Positions 25,231 through 33,537 are shown, numbered from the stretch's first letter. The stretch: 64,000 nucleotides of DNA from Poindextera sp965277425 (GCA_965277425.1 CBDICR010000006.1:682001-746000); one strand, 5' to 3'. Program-made: numbers and translations. The notes: generated by a model from the sequence alone, not told the origin.

Positions 25231-25658
25231 TGGCGCTCTCCCCGAAGGTCGCGGCATGGACGGTCGTCGCAACCGTTGCGCACGAGCCGGAAGATCCAGG
25301 TGCAGACGGAAGTCTGATCCCGATCGAAGCTGGCGGCGCCGCGCCAGATCGCCACCATGGATTCGATGGCGCGGGCTTCGGCCTCGGCGTCGCGGAGGCC
25401 GCGATGCAGCAGATAGGCCTTAATACGCGGCGCGAAATGGTTGAACAGGCCGGTAAAGGCGAGGCGGTCTTTGTCGCACGCCACCCGCTCGATCAGCTCA
25501 GCGAACGCGATCGCCTCGTCGGGCGACCCGTCGCGGGCGCGGTCCAAGCCGTAGTCCAGGCGCGGCTTCACGCCGAGCCCGTTGGACGCGCGCGGGCGCG
25601 ACAACAGTCCGCTTCGGCCTGAAAGGGCGGCGCCAACCGGGAGTGTACTGGCCATCAT
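25227..25658 (-). CDS. ECF sigma factor reduced to its sigma-2 domain
   Basis: 143 residues (two tandem ATGs at 25658 and 25655). Residues about 55-130 match region 2 of RpoE/ECF11-type sigma factors: LAFTGLFNHFAPRIKAYL, AIWRGAASFDRD and TWIFRLVRNG. The protein stops 15 residues after this, with a degenerate DDRPCRDLRGERQ, and translation passes straight into ChrR by an ATGA overlap. A full member would be about 170-190 residues with a sigma-4 helix-turn-helix, for which no DNA remains. It may be a relic or a reduced regulator; -35 recognition should be lost. Confidence 0.8.
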   Translation of the reverse strand: MMASTLPVGAALSGRSGLLSRPRASNGLGVKPRLDYGLDRARDGSPDEAIAFAELIERVACDKDRLAFTGLFNHFAPRIKAYLLHRGLRDAEAEARAIESMVAIWRGAASFDRDQTSVCTWIFRLVRNGCDDRPCRDLRGERQ

Positions 25659-25710
25659 GCAGGATCATACGCCGCAAATAGGTTGATGGATCGCCGGCCG
25701 CCCTGGAAAA

Positions 25711-25740
25711 ATTACAGGCGCAGGCAGAGCGGTAAAATCA
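25711..25740 (-). promoter_or_regulatory. Candidate promoter of the ECF/ChrR locus
   Basis: On the minus strand TGATTT (25740-25735) and TGTAAT (25716-25711) are separated by 18 nt, about 50 nt before the sigma start codon. The -10 resembles TATAAT in 5 of 6 positions, and TGAT plus N18 also resembles the spacing of RpoE-type promoters. The assignment is weak. Confidence 0.35.
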
Positions 25741-25760
25741 CCTCGGCCAAGGCCGCGCCG

Positions 25761-25856
25761 CTAAGCCATCGTCAGCGGCATGGTGAAGGTGAAACGGATC
25801 TCGCCGGCGTCCGAGTCCGCCTGACAGGCGCCGCCATGGGCGTGGGGCGAGGCCCG
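25761..25856 (-). pseudogene. Relic of a histidine kinase C-terminus
   Basis: About 31 sense codons lie directly after the GFA stop, in the same frame, ending at TAG 25761-25763. They read ASPHAHGGACQADSDAG then EIRFTFTMPLTMA, which matches the end of a histidine kinase ATPase domain (AHGG, about ten residues, G-x4-FTFT-x-PL). No start, H-box or N-box remains. It appears to be the stump of a kinase gene otherwise deleted between the ECF locus and the GFA gene. Confidence 0.45.
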
Positions 25857-26306
25857 CTATCGGCGCGATAGAACCGCCATGAAGTCGGCTGGCGGCGCGC
25901 CTTCGGGCCAAGTGGGAACGCCTTCGGGGATGGCGATCCCCTCCAGCTTCCGCTTGGTCCAGATATGGGCCACGACCCTCAGCTCGTCGCTGCGGTCCAG
26001 CGTGCCGGCACGGACCACCGCAAGCCCCGGCCGCGCGCTGTTGGTGTTGTAGACGCGGGTGAAGCAGACGGGACAGGCGCGCTGACGCGTGGTGCGGCCG
26101 CTCTCGGACGAGGTGAGCTCATAAAGCGCCGGTTCGCCCGTCACTTCGAGCTGATCTTCGGGAAGGATAAACTGCAGGCTGAACGCGCTGCCCGACCATG
26201 TCTGGCAGTCGCGGCAATGGCAGGCATAGACGTTCGGCAATCGGTCCAGCGCCGCGCCGTAGCGAAGCCGGCCACAGCGGCAGCCGCCTTCGATGGTTTC
26301 GGCCAT
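25857..26306 (-). CDS. GFA family zinc protein (CENP-V/Gfa fold)
   Basis: 149 residues. Seven cysteines in the family pattern: GGCRCGRLRY, then ACHCRDCQTWSGSAF, then CPVCFTRVYN, which form a structural and a catalytic zinc site. The family includes a glutathione-dependent formaldehyde-activating protein and various unassigned detoxification proteins; the specific activity cannot be read. It stands alone between a kinase relic and VapC. Confidence 0.9.
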   Translation of the reverse strand: MAETIEGGCRCGRLRYGAALDRLPNVYACHCRDCQTWSGSAFSLQFILPEDQLEVTGEPALYELTSSESGRTTRQRACPVCFTRVYNTNSARPGLAVVRAGTLDRSDELRVVAHIWTKRKLEGIAIPEGVPTWPEGAPPADFMAVLSRR

Positions 26307-26351
26307 GGGGTCCTTCCCTCTTCTGTTGGGCCGTATCGGCGCATGCGACGA

Positions 26352-26750
26352 TTATGGAAGCAGACGAGCTTTCTCGCCCCTCGCGTCCATCAGCCTTACC
26401 GCTTTCCTGTCGAAGGACACGAAGGTCTCCGCGCCGAGCCAGCGGCCTTCATAAGCTATGGCGCCATCGGCGAAGTCACCGCCTGCGTCCAGCACCGTCA
26501 GCCCAGCCTCCACGGCAGGCCGGTTCGTCACCACATTGGCGCCGTTTATCAAGCGCCGGATGGCTTCGCCGATCTCGGCCGATGGAACCTTGTAGCCGTG
26601 GGCCAGGACCCAGACCAGTTCGCAAAGCGCCGGCAGGGCCAGAGCCACCACATTGGCTTTCGACAATTCCGCTCGGGCGATTTTGCTTTGAGCCGCGTCA
26701 TCTCCGGTCAGGGCGCGAACCAGGACGTTGGTGTCGGCCGTGACCTTCAC
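26352..26750 (-). CDS. vapC: PIN-domain toxin VapC
   Basis: 132 residues overlapping the antitoxin stop by 4 nt. The PIN ribonuclease acidic residues are visible: D in TADTNVLVRAL (about residue 6), E in ALCELVWVL, D in GGDFADGAIAYEG and D in FVSFDRKAV. VapC toxins cut RNA, often initiator tRNA, and are neutralised by the cognate VapB. The antitoxin-toxin order and overlap are standard. Confidence 0.92.
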   Translation of the reverse strand: MKVTADTNVLVRALTGDDAAQSKIARAELSKANVVALALPALCELVWVLAHGYKVPSAEIGEAIRRLINGANVVTNRPAVEAGLTVLDAGGDFADGAIAYEGRWLGAETFVSFDRKAVRLMDARGEKARLLP

Positions 26751-26998
26751 CGCTTACCGGCCCAGCCTCGCGCGGCGACCTCGTTCATGTCCTCGATCGA
26801 CAGAGACGGGCCGTTCTCCCGCTTCAGGAAGTCAAAGGCGTCGGAAATCTCGCCGGTCCGTCGCGCGGCCCTCACCTCGATCCGGCCATCGGGAAGCTTC
26901 TCCACGGCGATCGTCTCACCGGGCTGGACGCCCAGGTGGTTCAGCAGATCCTTACGCAGCGTGACCTGGCCCTTGGAGGTGACGGTGAGCGTGCCCAT
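26747..26998 (-). CDS. vapB: AbrB-type antitoxin VapB
   Basis: 83 residues. The N-terminal swapped-hairpin domain TLTVTSKGQVTLRKDLL followed by LGVQPGETIAVEKLPDG is the AbrB/MazE-like DNA-binding fold; the C-terminal tail (SIEDMNEVAARGWAG) is the expected toxin-binding segment. It binds VapC and should repress the operon. A fitting operator lies just upstream. Confidence 0.92.
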   Translation of the reverse strand: MGTLTVTSKGQVTLRKDLLNHLGVQPGETIAVEKLPDGRIEVRAARRTGEISDAFDFLKRENGPSLSIEDMNEVAARGWAGKR

Positions 26999-27022
26999 GA
27001 TGCGCCTCGTTCAAGACCGTAA

Positions 27023-27044
27023 TGTAAGGTGAAAACGCCTTACA
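27023..27044. promoter_or_regulatory. VapBC operator palindrome inside its promoter
   Basis: TGTAAGG (27023-27029) and CCTTACA (27038-27044) form an exact 7-bp inverted repeat with an 8-nt spacer. On the minus strand it lies within a promoter-like TTGATT, 17 nt, TACATT, so VapBC binding would occlude RNA polymerase. The centre is about 35 nt before the vapB start. Confidence 0.75.
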
Positions 27045-27104
27045 ATCAAGACCTGTTGACCTAAACGGCATCGATGACCGCGGATCGGTCACGGCCAGAT
27101 TCGC

Positions 27105-28595
27105 CTATCCGCTCGGTTCGCCCCGCTCCGCGAAATTCACATAGATCGGGTTGCCGATCAGCACCAATCGACCATCGGCGTCGCGGGCGTTGAGCCGCAG
27201 CCAGTGGCGCTGGCCGTCGCTGGTCCAGGGGAAATCGAGTTCCGCGTCGCGGGCGCCCTCGACGACGGCGGCGTCGGCGGTCACCTGGCCGTCCTCGATC
27301 ACCTCGATCTTGCCGCCGGGCAGATTCTCCAGCCGGGCGTGGAAGCCGATCCGCTCGCCCTTCGCCGCCGGGACGGCCTCGCCCATGCCGACTTTCCGCG
27401 TCCCGATCATGGCCGTCAGGTCGAGCAGCCGATCGCCGCTGCCCTCGACATCGATGAAGACACGGCCGGCGCGGATGGCGTCGAGGATGGCGCGTTCGGA
27501 CAGGTTTTCGGCATAAACCACCGTGGTCGGCGCGCCGACGGCCGAGGGTTTGGCTGCGTCGGCGTCGGGCTTGTGGTTGTCGCTGCCGCCGATGGCGGTT
27601 GGCCTGAAGCCTTCGTTCAGCCGCGCCTCCCAGAAGGGCAGGCCGGAAAAGACGCCCTCGGCCACGCCGCCCTGGGCCGAGACGGCGCCGCCGTTGACCA
27701 CTTCGATCGAGGCGACGCGCGCATAGTCGGTGGACCGCGCGGTCCAGCCGCAGCCCATGCACAGCTCGTTCGACGGCAGGGCCGGATGGTTGATGGAAAA
27801 CAGGCCGTGCTGGCGCTCGACCGCGTCCTGCAGGTCGCTCACCCGCTTCAGGTGCGGGCTGGTGAGGCGGAACTCGACAAAGCCGATCGCGCCCAGCACC
27901 CCGGCATGGCCGTGGAAGGTGGTCACCTCGACGCCGGGGATCAGCAGCAGCTTGTCGAAATAGGGCTGCAGCTCACGCAGGGAATGGTGATGGGAGACGG
28001 CGTTGTGGTCGGTGACGGCGATGAAATCGGCGCCCTTGGCGGCGGCCGCCTCGACGGTGCGGTAGACCGGGCCGGGCACGCGCCGCCCGCCGCTCGACGC
28101 TGCTACCGTGCCATCGCTGTGGCAGGTGTGCATGTGCAGGTCACCGCGATACCAGCGCGCGCCAAGCTCGAGCGGCGCATCGGAAAAGCTTGAAACCTCG
28201 GTCGCCTCGCCGCGGCCGAAATGGATGGTCGCCACATAGGCCGCTTCCTTGCCGGGGCGGATATTGGGCACGCCGAGCAGCAGCGTCCAGCGCCCGGGGA
28301 TCAGCGGCCCCGGCTGGTAGGAGGGCGTTGCGTCGATCGCCGAGAGGGTGAAGCGCGCCTTGTCGCCGCCGCTCCAGCCGCGAAACCGGTCCGGATCGAA
28401 CAGGCCCAGGTCGATGGTCGCCCGCTCCTCCCTGCCCGTATAGCTGAAGGTGACGGTCAATCGCTCGACGCCCGCCGGCACGTCGAAGCCGAGCTCCTTG
28501 TAGGTTTCGTGATCGGCGCGGGTGAGCACGCCCTCAAGCACGATGTCGGCTTCGGGCTTGGTCTCGGTCAGGGTGGTCAAGGCGGTCAACTCCAT
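27105..28595 (-). CDS. CehA/McbA-type PHP metallohydrolase
   Basis: 496 residues. An N-terminal beta domain (1-145) precedes a PHP domain with metal ligands in YRGDLHMHTCHSDGT, FIAVTDHNAVSHHH, IPGVEVTTFHGH, FSINHPALP and GGSDNHKPDA. A C-terminal beta domain follows. CehA-type proteins hydrolyse phosphoesters or, in some cases, carbamates; the substrate is unknown. No signal peptide is seen. It is divergent from an aldo/keto reductase. Confidence 0.88.
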   Translation of the reverse strand: MELTALTTLTETKPEADIVLEGVLTRADHETYKELGFDVPAGVERLTVTFSYTGREERATIDLGLFDPDRFRGWSGGDKARFTLSAIDATPSYQPGPLIPGRWTLLLGVPNIRPGKEAAYVATIHFGRGEATEVSSFSDAPLELGARWYRGDLHMHTCHSDGTVAASSGGRRVPGPVYRTVEAAAAKGADFIAVTDHNAVSHHHSLRELQPYFDKLLLIPGVEVTTFHGHAGVLGAIGFVEFRLTSPHLKRVSDLQDAVERQHGLFSINHPALPSNELCMGCGWTARSTDYARVASIEVVNGGAVSAQGGVAEGVFSGLPFWEARLNEGFRPTAIGGSDNHKPDADAAKPSAVGAPTTVVYAENLSERAILDAIRAGRVFIDVEGSGDRLLDLTAMIGTRKVGMGEAVPAAKGERIGFHARLENLPGGKIEVIEDGQVTADAAVVEGARDAELDFPWTSDGQRHWLRLNARDADGRLVLIGNPIYVNFAERGEPSG

Positions 28596-28801
28596 CGGCG
28601 GCGACGGGCGCGGTCGCCATTATAGACCCTGCCGCGCCAGACCGGGCCAGCGCCGCGCGCGGGGTGCGCCGGATTCAGACGCCGCTCAGGCCGCGCTCAG
28701 CGCGAAGTCTTGGACCTTCGATACGCGCCTTGCTCGCCAGAGCCGGCGCCCGGGTGCATGATCGGATGTCTTCAGTCCTCCAATTGAAAGGGAGCTCGAC
28801 C

Positions 28802-29755
28802 ATGAGCGATCTGCCCACCGCCGTGCTCGGCCGCACCGGTGCGACCGTCACCAAGCTCGCCTATGGCGCCATGGAGCTGCGCGGCCGAGTTCCCGGCCGA
28901 GGCGGGCGCGAGGTCTCGCCGGCCCAGGCCAAATCGATCCTGAACGCGGTGCTCGACGCCGGAATCACCCTGATCGACACTTCGCCGGACTACGGCGCGT
29001 CCGAAGCGCTCATCGGCGAGTTCATCTCCGATCGCCGCGACGAATTCTTCCTGTCGAGCAAATGCGGTTGCCCGATCAATCCGCCGCCGGGCGAGCGGCC
29101 GCCGCACGTGTTCACGCGCGAAAACGTCCGCGCCGGGGTGCAGCAGAGCCTGAGGCGCATGAAGACCGACCACATAGACCTGGTGCAGTTCCACATCAGC
29201 CCCAGCCGCGCCCAGCTGGAGGCGGACGATTCGGTGGCTGAGCTGGTCGAGCTGCAACGCGAGGGCAAGATCCGCTTCATCGGCATGTCCGGCACCCTGC
29301 CCAACCTGACCGACCATATCGCCATGGGGGTCTTCGACGCCTTCCAGATCCCCTACTCCGCCCTCGAGCGCGAGCATGAGACGCCGATCCACGATGCGGC
29401 CGAGGCCGGCGCGGGAACCATCATTCGCGGCGGCGTGGCGCGCGGCGTGCCCGTGGCGGCGACGGAGGTGCTTGAGCGCCTTCCCGAGCAGTTTCGCCAG
29501 ACCTATGCGCAGCGTCGCGACCTCTGGGACGAGGCCGGGCTCGACGAGGTGCTGGATGGCATGTCGCGCATGGAGTTCATGTTGCGCTTCACCCTCAGCC
29601 ATCCGGACATGACCACGACCATCGTCGGCACCGCGAACCCGCAGCACCTGGCCGATAACGTTGCCGCCGCCAAGAAGGGGCCCCTGCCCGCCGACCAGTA
29701 CGAAGACGCCAAACGTCGGCTGGACAGGGCCGCCAAGGCGCGGGCCGACGCCTGA
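28802..29755 (+). CDS. Aldo/keto reductase
   Basis: 317 residues from ATG 28802, with AAAGGGAG upstream. The AKR tetrad is present: D and Y in TLIDTSPDYGASEALIG, K in FFLSSKCGCP, and H in LVQFHISPSR. NADPH-binding residues lie near ATTTIVGTANPQHL-type text (TTTIVGTANPQHL). It reduces carbonyls with NADPH; the substrate is unknown. It is more distant from the second AKR gene at 41159 than paralogues from a recent duplication would be. Confidence 0.92.
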   Translation: MSDLPTAVLGRTGATVTKLAYGAMELRGRVPGRGGREVSPAQAKSILNAVLDAGITLIDTSPDYGASEALIGEFISDRRDEFFLSSKCGCPINPPPGERPPHVFTRENVRAGVQQSLRRMKTDHIDLVQFHISPSRAQLEADDSVAELVELQREGKIRFIGMSGTLPNLTDHIAMGVFDAFQIPYSALEREHETPIHDAAEAGAGTIIRGGVARGVPVAATEVLERLPEQFRQTYAQRRDLWDEAGLDEVLDGMSRMEFMLRFTLSHPDMTTTIVGTANPQHLADNVAAAKKGPLPADQYEDAKRRLDRAAKARADA

Positions 29756-29770
29756 CCGCCGCATCGGCGG
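29756..29770. terminator. Short GC hairpin between convergent genes
   Basis: CCGCCG and CGGCGG pair over a 3-nt loop immediately after the AKR stop and 11 nt before the convergent small gene stop. No T-tract follows, so a bidirectional terminator is only possible. Confidence 0.3.
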
Positions 29771-29780
29771 CCGGGGCGCA

Positions 29781-29966
29781 TCAAAGCTTGCGATTGAACA
29801 GCAGGACCCCCGCGACATGGATCGCCCAGACCGCAGCGGTCAAGGCCAGGACGAGCTTGGCGACCGCGAAAGGCAGTCGGAAGACGACGACCAAGGCCGT
29901 CGCCGCCAGCCAGACCAGGATCAGCATGGCGCCCAGCTTCAGGTTCAGACGGCGAGGAGGCGTCAC
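29781..29966 (-). CDS. Small two-helix membrane protein
   Basis: 61 residues from a GTG at 29964-29966 (an internal ATG 13 codons later is the alternative). A basic N-terminus MTPPRRLNLK precedes two hydrophobic helices, LGAMLILVWLAATALVVVF and VLALTAAVWAIHVAGVLLF. No family is recognised. It converges on the AKR and is divergent from DUF2784. Confidence 0.6.
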   Translation of the reverse strand: MTPPRRLNLKLGAMLILVWLAATALVVVFRLPFAVAKLVLALTAAVWAIHVAGVLLFNRKL

Positions 29967-30059
29967 GGGACTGGCTCCGAGACAGGACAGGCGCGGGACT
30001 ATATCGCCGGGCGGGACAAGCGCGAACCCGCGAGCGCCGGAACCAGGGCCGGCTAGGGC

Positions 30060-30464
30060 GTGACGGCCGCCCAAGGCCTTATGGCGTCGGACGCGGTTCT
30101 CATCGCGCACCTGGCGGTGATCAACTTCAATCTGTTCGGCCTTGTCGCCATCCCCCTCGGCGGCTGGCTTCGATGGCGGTTCGTGCGCGTGGCCTGGTGG
30201 CGATGGCTGCACCTTGTCTCGATGCTTGTCGTGGCCTTGCAGGCCGTGGCCGGGCGCGCCTGCTTTCTGACCATCTGGCAGGATCAGCTGGCTGGCTCCG
30301 GGACGGCGCGCCCGCCGCTGATCATGCGCATTATAAACCGGCTGGTCTTCTGGCCCGTCCCCCTATGGGCGTTCGCGGTGCTTTACGTCGTGCTGCTGGT
30401 CTATGTCATCGCCCTGTTCTGGCTCGTGCCGGTCGGACGTGGGGCCCGCCGCGGCCCGCGCTGA
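30060..30464 (+). CDS. DUF2784 membrane protein
   Basis: 134 residues with a GTG start at 30060, or 127 from ATG 30081. It has about four helices with the family pattern HLAVINFNLFGLVAIPLGGW, WWRWLHLVSMLVVALQA and CFLTIWQDQL, typical of DUF2784. The function is unknown. It ends 24 nt before the convergent D-amino-acid enzyme gene. Confidence 0.85.
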   Translation: MTAAQGLMASDAVLIAHLAVINFNLFGLVAIPLGGWLRWRFVRVAWWRWLHLVSMLVVALQAVAGRACFLTIWQDQLAGSGTARPPLIMRIINRLVFWPVPLWAFAVLYVVLLVYVIALFWLVPVGRGARRGPR

Positions 30465-30487
30465 GTTTGGGCCGCCTCCACGCAGGC

Positions 30488-31765
30488 TCAGCGCGATCGC
30501 CCTCTCGCCGCCACCGGCCAGAGCGCCCGCAAGGTGTCGCCCTGCACCACATGATAGGTGTCGTAGAGGTTGACGGTCGGATCGCAGTGCGGCGCGCCGA
30601 GGGTGACGACACTGGCGAGCGGCAGGGTTGCGCCGTCGGGCAGTCTGAGCGCGCCGTGCTCGTCGCCCATGAAGCGATAGGTCGCGCCCTGGGGCGCGCC
30701 GGCCAGGACGAGCGGGTCGCCGCCGTCGGTCGAAAAGGCCTTGAACCCGGCGTCGAGCGTGACAAGGCCCGGGGTGTTGGCGCTGACCACGCGCGCGTCG
30801 ACCATCAGGGCGGTCTCGAACGGCGCCGGAGTGTCCTCACCGGTCAGGTCGCAGGCCAGATATTGGGCGTCCATGAACACATAGGAGCCGACCTGGAGCT
30901 CGGTGAAGATCTCCAGGGCCGCGTCGATGCGGTGCGTGCCCGTTCCGCCGCCGGTGACGATCCGCGGCCGGCCGCCGGCCGCGGCGAGGGCGTCGATGAC
31001 GGTGCGCAGGAAGCGCGCCCGGTCTTCCATCGCCTTGCGGCGGTCTTCATAGGCCTCGATGTGCTGCTGGGCGCCGCAGTAATATTGCACGCCGACATAG
31101 TCCAGGGCCTCTTCGGCCGCGATGACTTCCAGCACCGCCACGGCGGCGGCCGGCGAGCCGACCCCCGTGCGACGAATCCCCGGATCGACATCGATGACCA
31201 GCGAAAACGGCTTTCCGGAACCGCGGGCCGCCGCGCCGAGCGCACGGACATTGGCCGGGTTGTCGACGACGCACATCAGCCCTTCGGTGCGCGCGTTCAA
31301 GGCCATCAGCCGTTCGATCGCGGGCGGGGAAACCACGGGCGAGGTGATGTGCAGACCCCGGACGACCCCGTGATCGGCCAGGGCCTCGGCCTCGCCGATC
31401 TTGGCGCAGCAGGCGCCCACCGCTCCGGCCTTGAGCTGGAGCCTGGCGATGTCGGGGCTCTTGTGGGTCTTGGCGTGCGGACGCAGCTGCAGGCCTCGGG
31501 TCCGCGCGAACTCCGCCATGCGGTCGATGTTGCGGTTCAGGGCGTCCAGGTCGATCACCAAGGCCGGAGTGTTCAGGCTCCGCCGCGATCCCTGCTGGTT
31601 CAGCAGATGGCCGTGAAGCTCCTCGTCGGTCATCGGGCGGCCGATGCCGTCAAGGCCGAGACGCCGGGCGACGTCCGGCCACAGACGATGATGCAGGTGA
31701 CAAGCAAGGCGGTCGCAGACCCGATCCCAGAGCGGCGAGCCGACACGATAGGCCTTCGTGGCCAA
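30488..31765 (-). CDS. PLP enzyme of the D-threonine aldolase / D-serine dehydratase family
   Basis: 425 residues. An alanine-racemase-like barrel begins at NTPALVIDLDALNRNID (about residue 65), with the PLP lysine in RPHAKTHKSPDIA. The metal-binding end GAPHCDPTVNLYDTYHVV has the His-x-Cys-type pair expected in DSD1/D-threonine aldolases, although it is HC rather than HxC. The first ~60 residues (with CHLHHRLWPDVARRLGLDG) extend beyond the usual family start. It should cleave or dehydrate a D-beta-hydroxy amino acid; which one cannot be told. Confidence 0.86.
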   Translation of the reverse strand: MATKAYRVGSPLWDRVCDRLACHLHHRLWPDVARRLGLDGIGRPMTDEELHGHLLNQQGSRRSLNTPALVIDLDALNRNIDRMAEFARTRGLQLRPHAKTHKSPDIARLQLKAGAVGACCAKIGEAEALADHGVVRGLHITSPVVSPPAIERLMALNARTEGLMCVVDNPANVRALGAAARGSGKPFSLVIDVDPGIRRTGVGSPAAAVAVLEVIAAEEALDYVGVQYYCGAQQHIEAYEDRRKAMEDRARFLRTVIDALAAAGGRPRIVTGGGTGTHRIDAALEIFTELQVGSYVFMDAQYLACDLTGEDTPAPFETALMVDARVVSANTPGLVTLDAGFKAFSTDGGDPLVLAGAPQGATYRFMGDEHGALRLPDGATLPLASVVTLGAPHCDPTVNLYDTYHVVQGDTLRALWPVAARGRSR

Positions 31766-31891
31766 AGGCGTCCTCTAGAAAACAGCCGCGGACGAGGTTC
31801 TGGATCGATCGCCGGTCAGACCCTCCCGGTCGATGAGCGCGATCGACGTCTCGCGCCTTCGGCCAACGGCGCGCAGATCGCCAGCGGTGCG

Positions 31892-32320
31892 CTACTCGCG
31901 ATGGTCCTTGGCGAGTTCGACCACCAAGCTGAGAATGATTTTGCGCAATCGCGGCGGCGCGGCGGCATAGGCCTGCAGCAACCGCTCGGCGCCCGGCTCG
32001 CGGAGGTGGGCGGCGTCATGCTGAAAGGCGGGACTTGGAACGCCGTCCTTGTCCAGATCGCCGATAAGGTCGACCACCCGGCAATCGAGCGCGTGGGCGA
32101 TGTCGACCAGGCGCGAGAAGCTCACCCGATTCGCGCCGTGCTCGTATTTCTGGATCTGTTGAAAAGCCACCCCGATGGCGTTCGCCAAGGTCGTCTGCGA
32201 CACCTTCAGGGCCCTGCGCCTCGCCCGGATTTGCCGGCCCATCGACGCGTCGAGCGCTCGGCGTGAACGCTCTTGCTCATCGGCATGTTCGGACAGGCAG
32301 GATGTCCTGCGGTCTGGCAT
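31892..32320 (-). CDS. XRE family transcriptional regulator
   Basis: 142 residues from ATG 32318-32320, preceded by a GGGGG run. The helix-turn-helix is IRARRRALKVSQTTLANAIG followed by VAFQQIQKYEHGANRVSFS (about residues 30-75). The rest resembles alphaproteobacterial XRE regulators with a C-terminal helical tail (RLRKIILSLVVELAKDH). Similar proteins are abundant in Caulobacterales; targets are unknown. It stands alone between the PLP enzyme and the YCF48-like gene. Confidence 0.9.
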   Translation of the reverse strand: MPDRRTSCLSEHADEQERSRRALDASMGRQIRARRRALKVSQTTLANAIGVAFQQIQKYEHGANRVSFSRLVDIAHALDCRVVDLIGDLDKDGVPSPAFQHDAAHLREPGAERLLQAYAAAPPRLRKIILSLVVELAKDHRE

Positions 32321-32439
32321 CGCGCCCCCTTGCGATTGCGGAACTCGCCAAGCGGTCTGCAAGCTTGGCGCTATACGCGTCTTCCGAGCGCTTGGATCAC
32401 CTCAGGCGCGATCTTGCGCCCGGCGGGGTCGCGACGATC

Positions 32440-33537
32440 TCAGTCGCCGGCCGGCAGGTCGAGGCGCCAGACCGCCTTGCCCACCGAAAACAGGCGCTTG
32501 CCGCCGTTCGCGGTGGGCAGGATGCGGATCTTGTTCACCGCCACGCCCATATGGGCCGGCCGCCAGCTCAAGCCGCCGTCCCGGGTCTCATAGCCGCCGG
32601 GATCGCCGCCGACCCAGCCGTGGCGGGCGTCGATGAAGGCGACGCCGTATTCGATCAAGGCCTTGTCGTCGGCCACGGGCAGTTCGCGCCAGGTCTGCCC
32701 GCCATCGGTGGTCTTGGCGACATAGCGGCGCACATTGGCCGGATCGGGGTCGTAGCTCAGCACCGTTACGTAGCCGGTGGTCGGGGTCGGAAAGGCCAGT
32801 TTCCAGGTGTTCTCCATCGGGCGATGGCTTTCGTACACCTTGCGCCAGGTGCGTCCGCCGTCGCTGGTCTTCAGCACCAGGGCGTGGGAGCGGCTTTCGT
32901 CGGACGCCGTCGCGCCGGCGATGAACCCGGTCGAGGGACTGACGAACTTGATGTCCAGGATCATGCCGGTCAGCCGGCTCAGATCCTGGCTGGTCCAGGT
33001 GGCGCCGCCGTCGAAGGAGGTCTCCAGCGCCGCCGGGCCGCCGACCCGGCCGGCGGCGCGGATCGCGACGACCCGCCCGCCCACGCGCAGGATGTCCATG
33101 GCGCAGACCCCGGTGACCTTGGGGCCGACCGGCGCCCGCGTCGCCGTCCAATGAAATCCGCCGTCGTGGGTGACATAGAGCGGCGTCGCATCGGTCACGT
33201 TCGGAAAGTAGCCCGGTCCGACATTGCCCATGAAGCCGGTCTTGGCATCGATGAATTCCAGGGTCCGCACATAGGTCCCGGGCTTGCGGAAGATCTCGCG
33301 CCAGCTGCGGCCGCCGTCGATCGTGCGGTAGACGCGGCCAAGGCCGTTGCCGTACCAGCCCAGGTCCGGCGAGACGAAGGCGATGGCGTCCTGCTTGTTG
33401 TTGAGCGTGTAGGGGACGGTGTCGAGCTTGACCCAGGCCGGTCGCGCCCGGGGGGTCGCGGCGTGGTCGCGTGCATGGCTGTCGCCGCCCAACAGGGCGA
33501 CGCCGACGAACAGCAGGGCTGAAATCTTCGACCTCAT
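32440..33537 (-). CDS. YCF48-like beta-propeller exported protein
   Basis: 365 residues from ATG 33535-33537; the frame continues open upstream into the next gene but without a signal peptide there. Residues 1-22 are a signal peptide (ALLFVGVALLGGDSHA). The rest is a propeller of BNR/Asp-box repeats: TIDGGRSWREIF, THDGGFHWTAT, SFDGGATWTSQ, TSDGGRTWRKVY, TTDGGQTWREL and TRDGGLSWRPA, six in all. YCF48/HCF136 proteins assist photosystem II assembly in phototrophs, but in heterotrophs the role is unknown. Confidence 0.9.
   Translation of the reverse strand: MRSKISALLFVGVALLGGDSHARDHAATPRARPAWVKLDTVPYTLNNKQDAIAFVSPDLGWYGNGLGRVYRTIDGGRSWREIFRKPGTYVRTLEFIDAKTGFMGNVGPGYFPNVTDATPLYVTHDGGFHWTATRAPVGPKVTGVCAMDILRVGGRVVAIRAAGRVGGPAALETSFDGGATWTSQDLSRLTGMILDIKFVSPSTGFIAGATASDESRSHALVLKTSDGGRTWRKVYESHRPMENTWKLAFPTPTTGYVTVLSYDPDPANVRRYVAKTTDGGQTWRELPVADDKALIEYGVAFIDARHGWVGGDPGGYETRDGGLSWRPAHMGVAVNKIRILPTANGGKRLFSVGKAVWRLDLPAGD

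Noticed and set aside
25683..25871. A 62-codon plus-strand frame upstream of the GFA gene end
   Set aside because: It is antisense to the kinase relic and has a basic random composition with no ribosome site.
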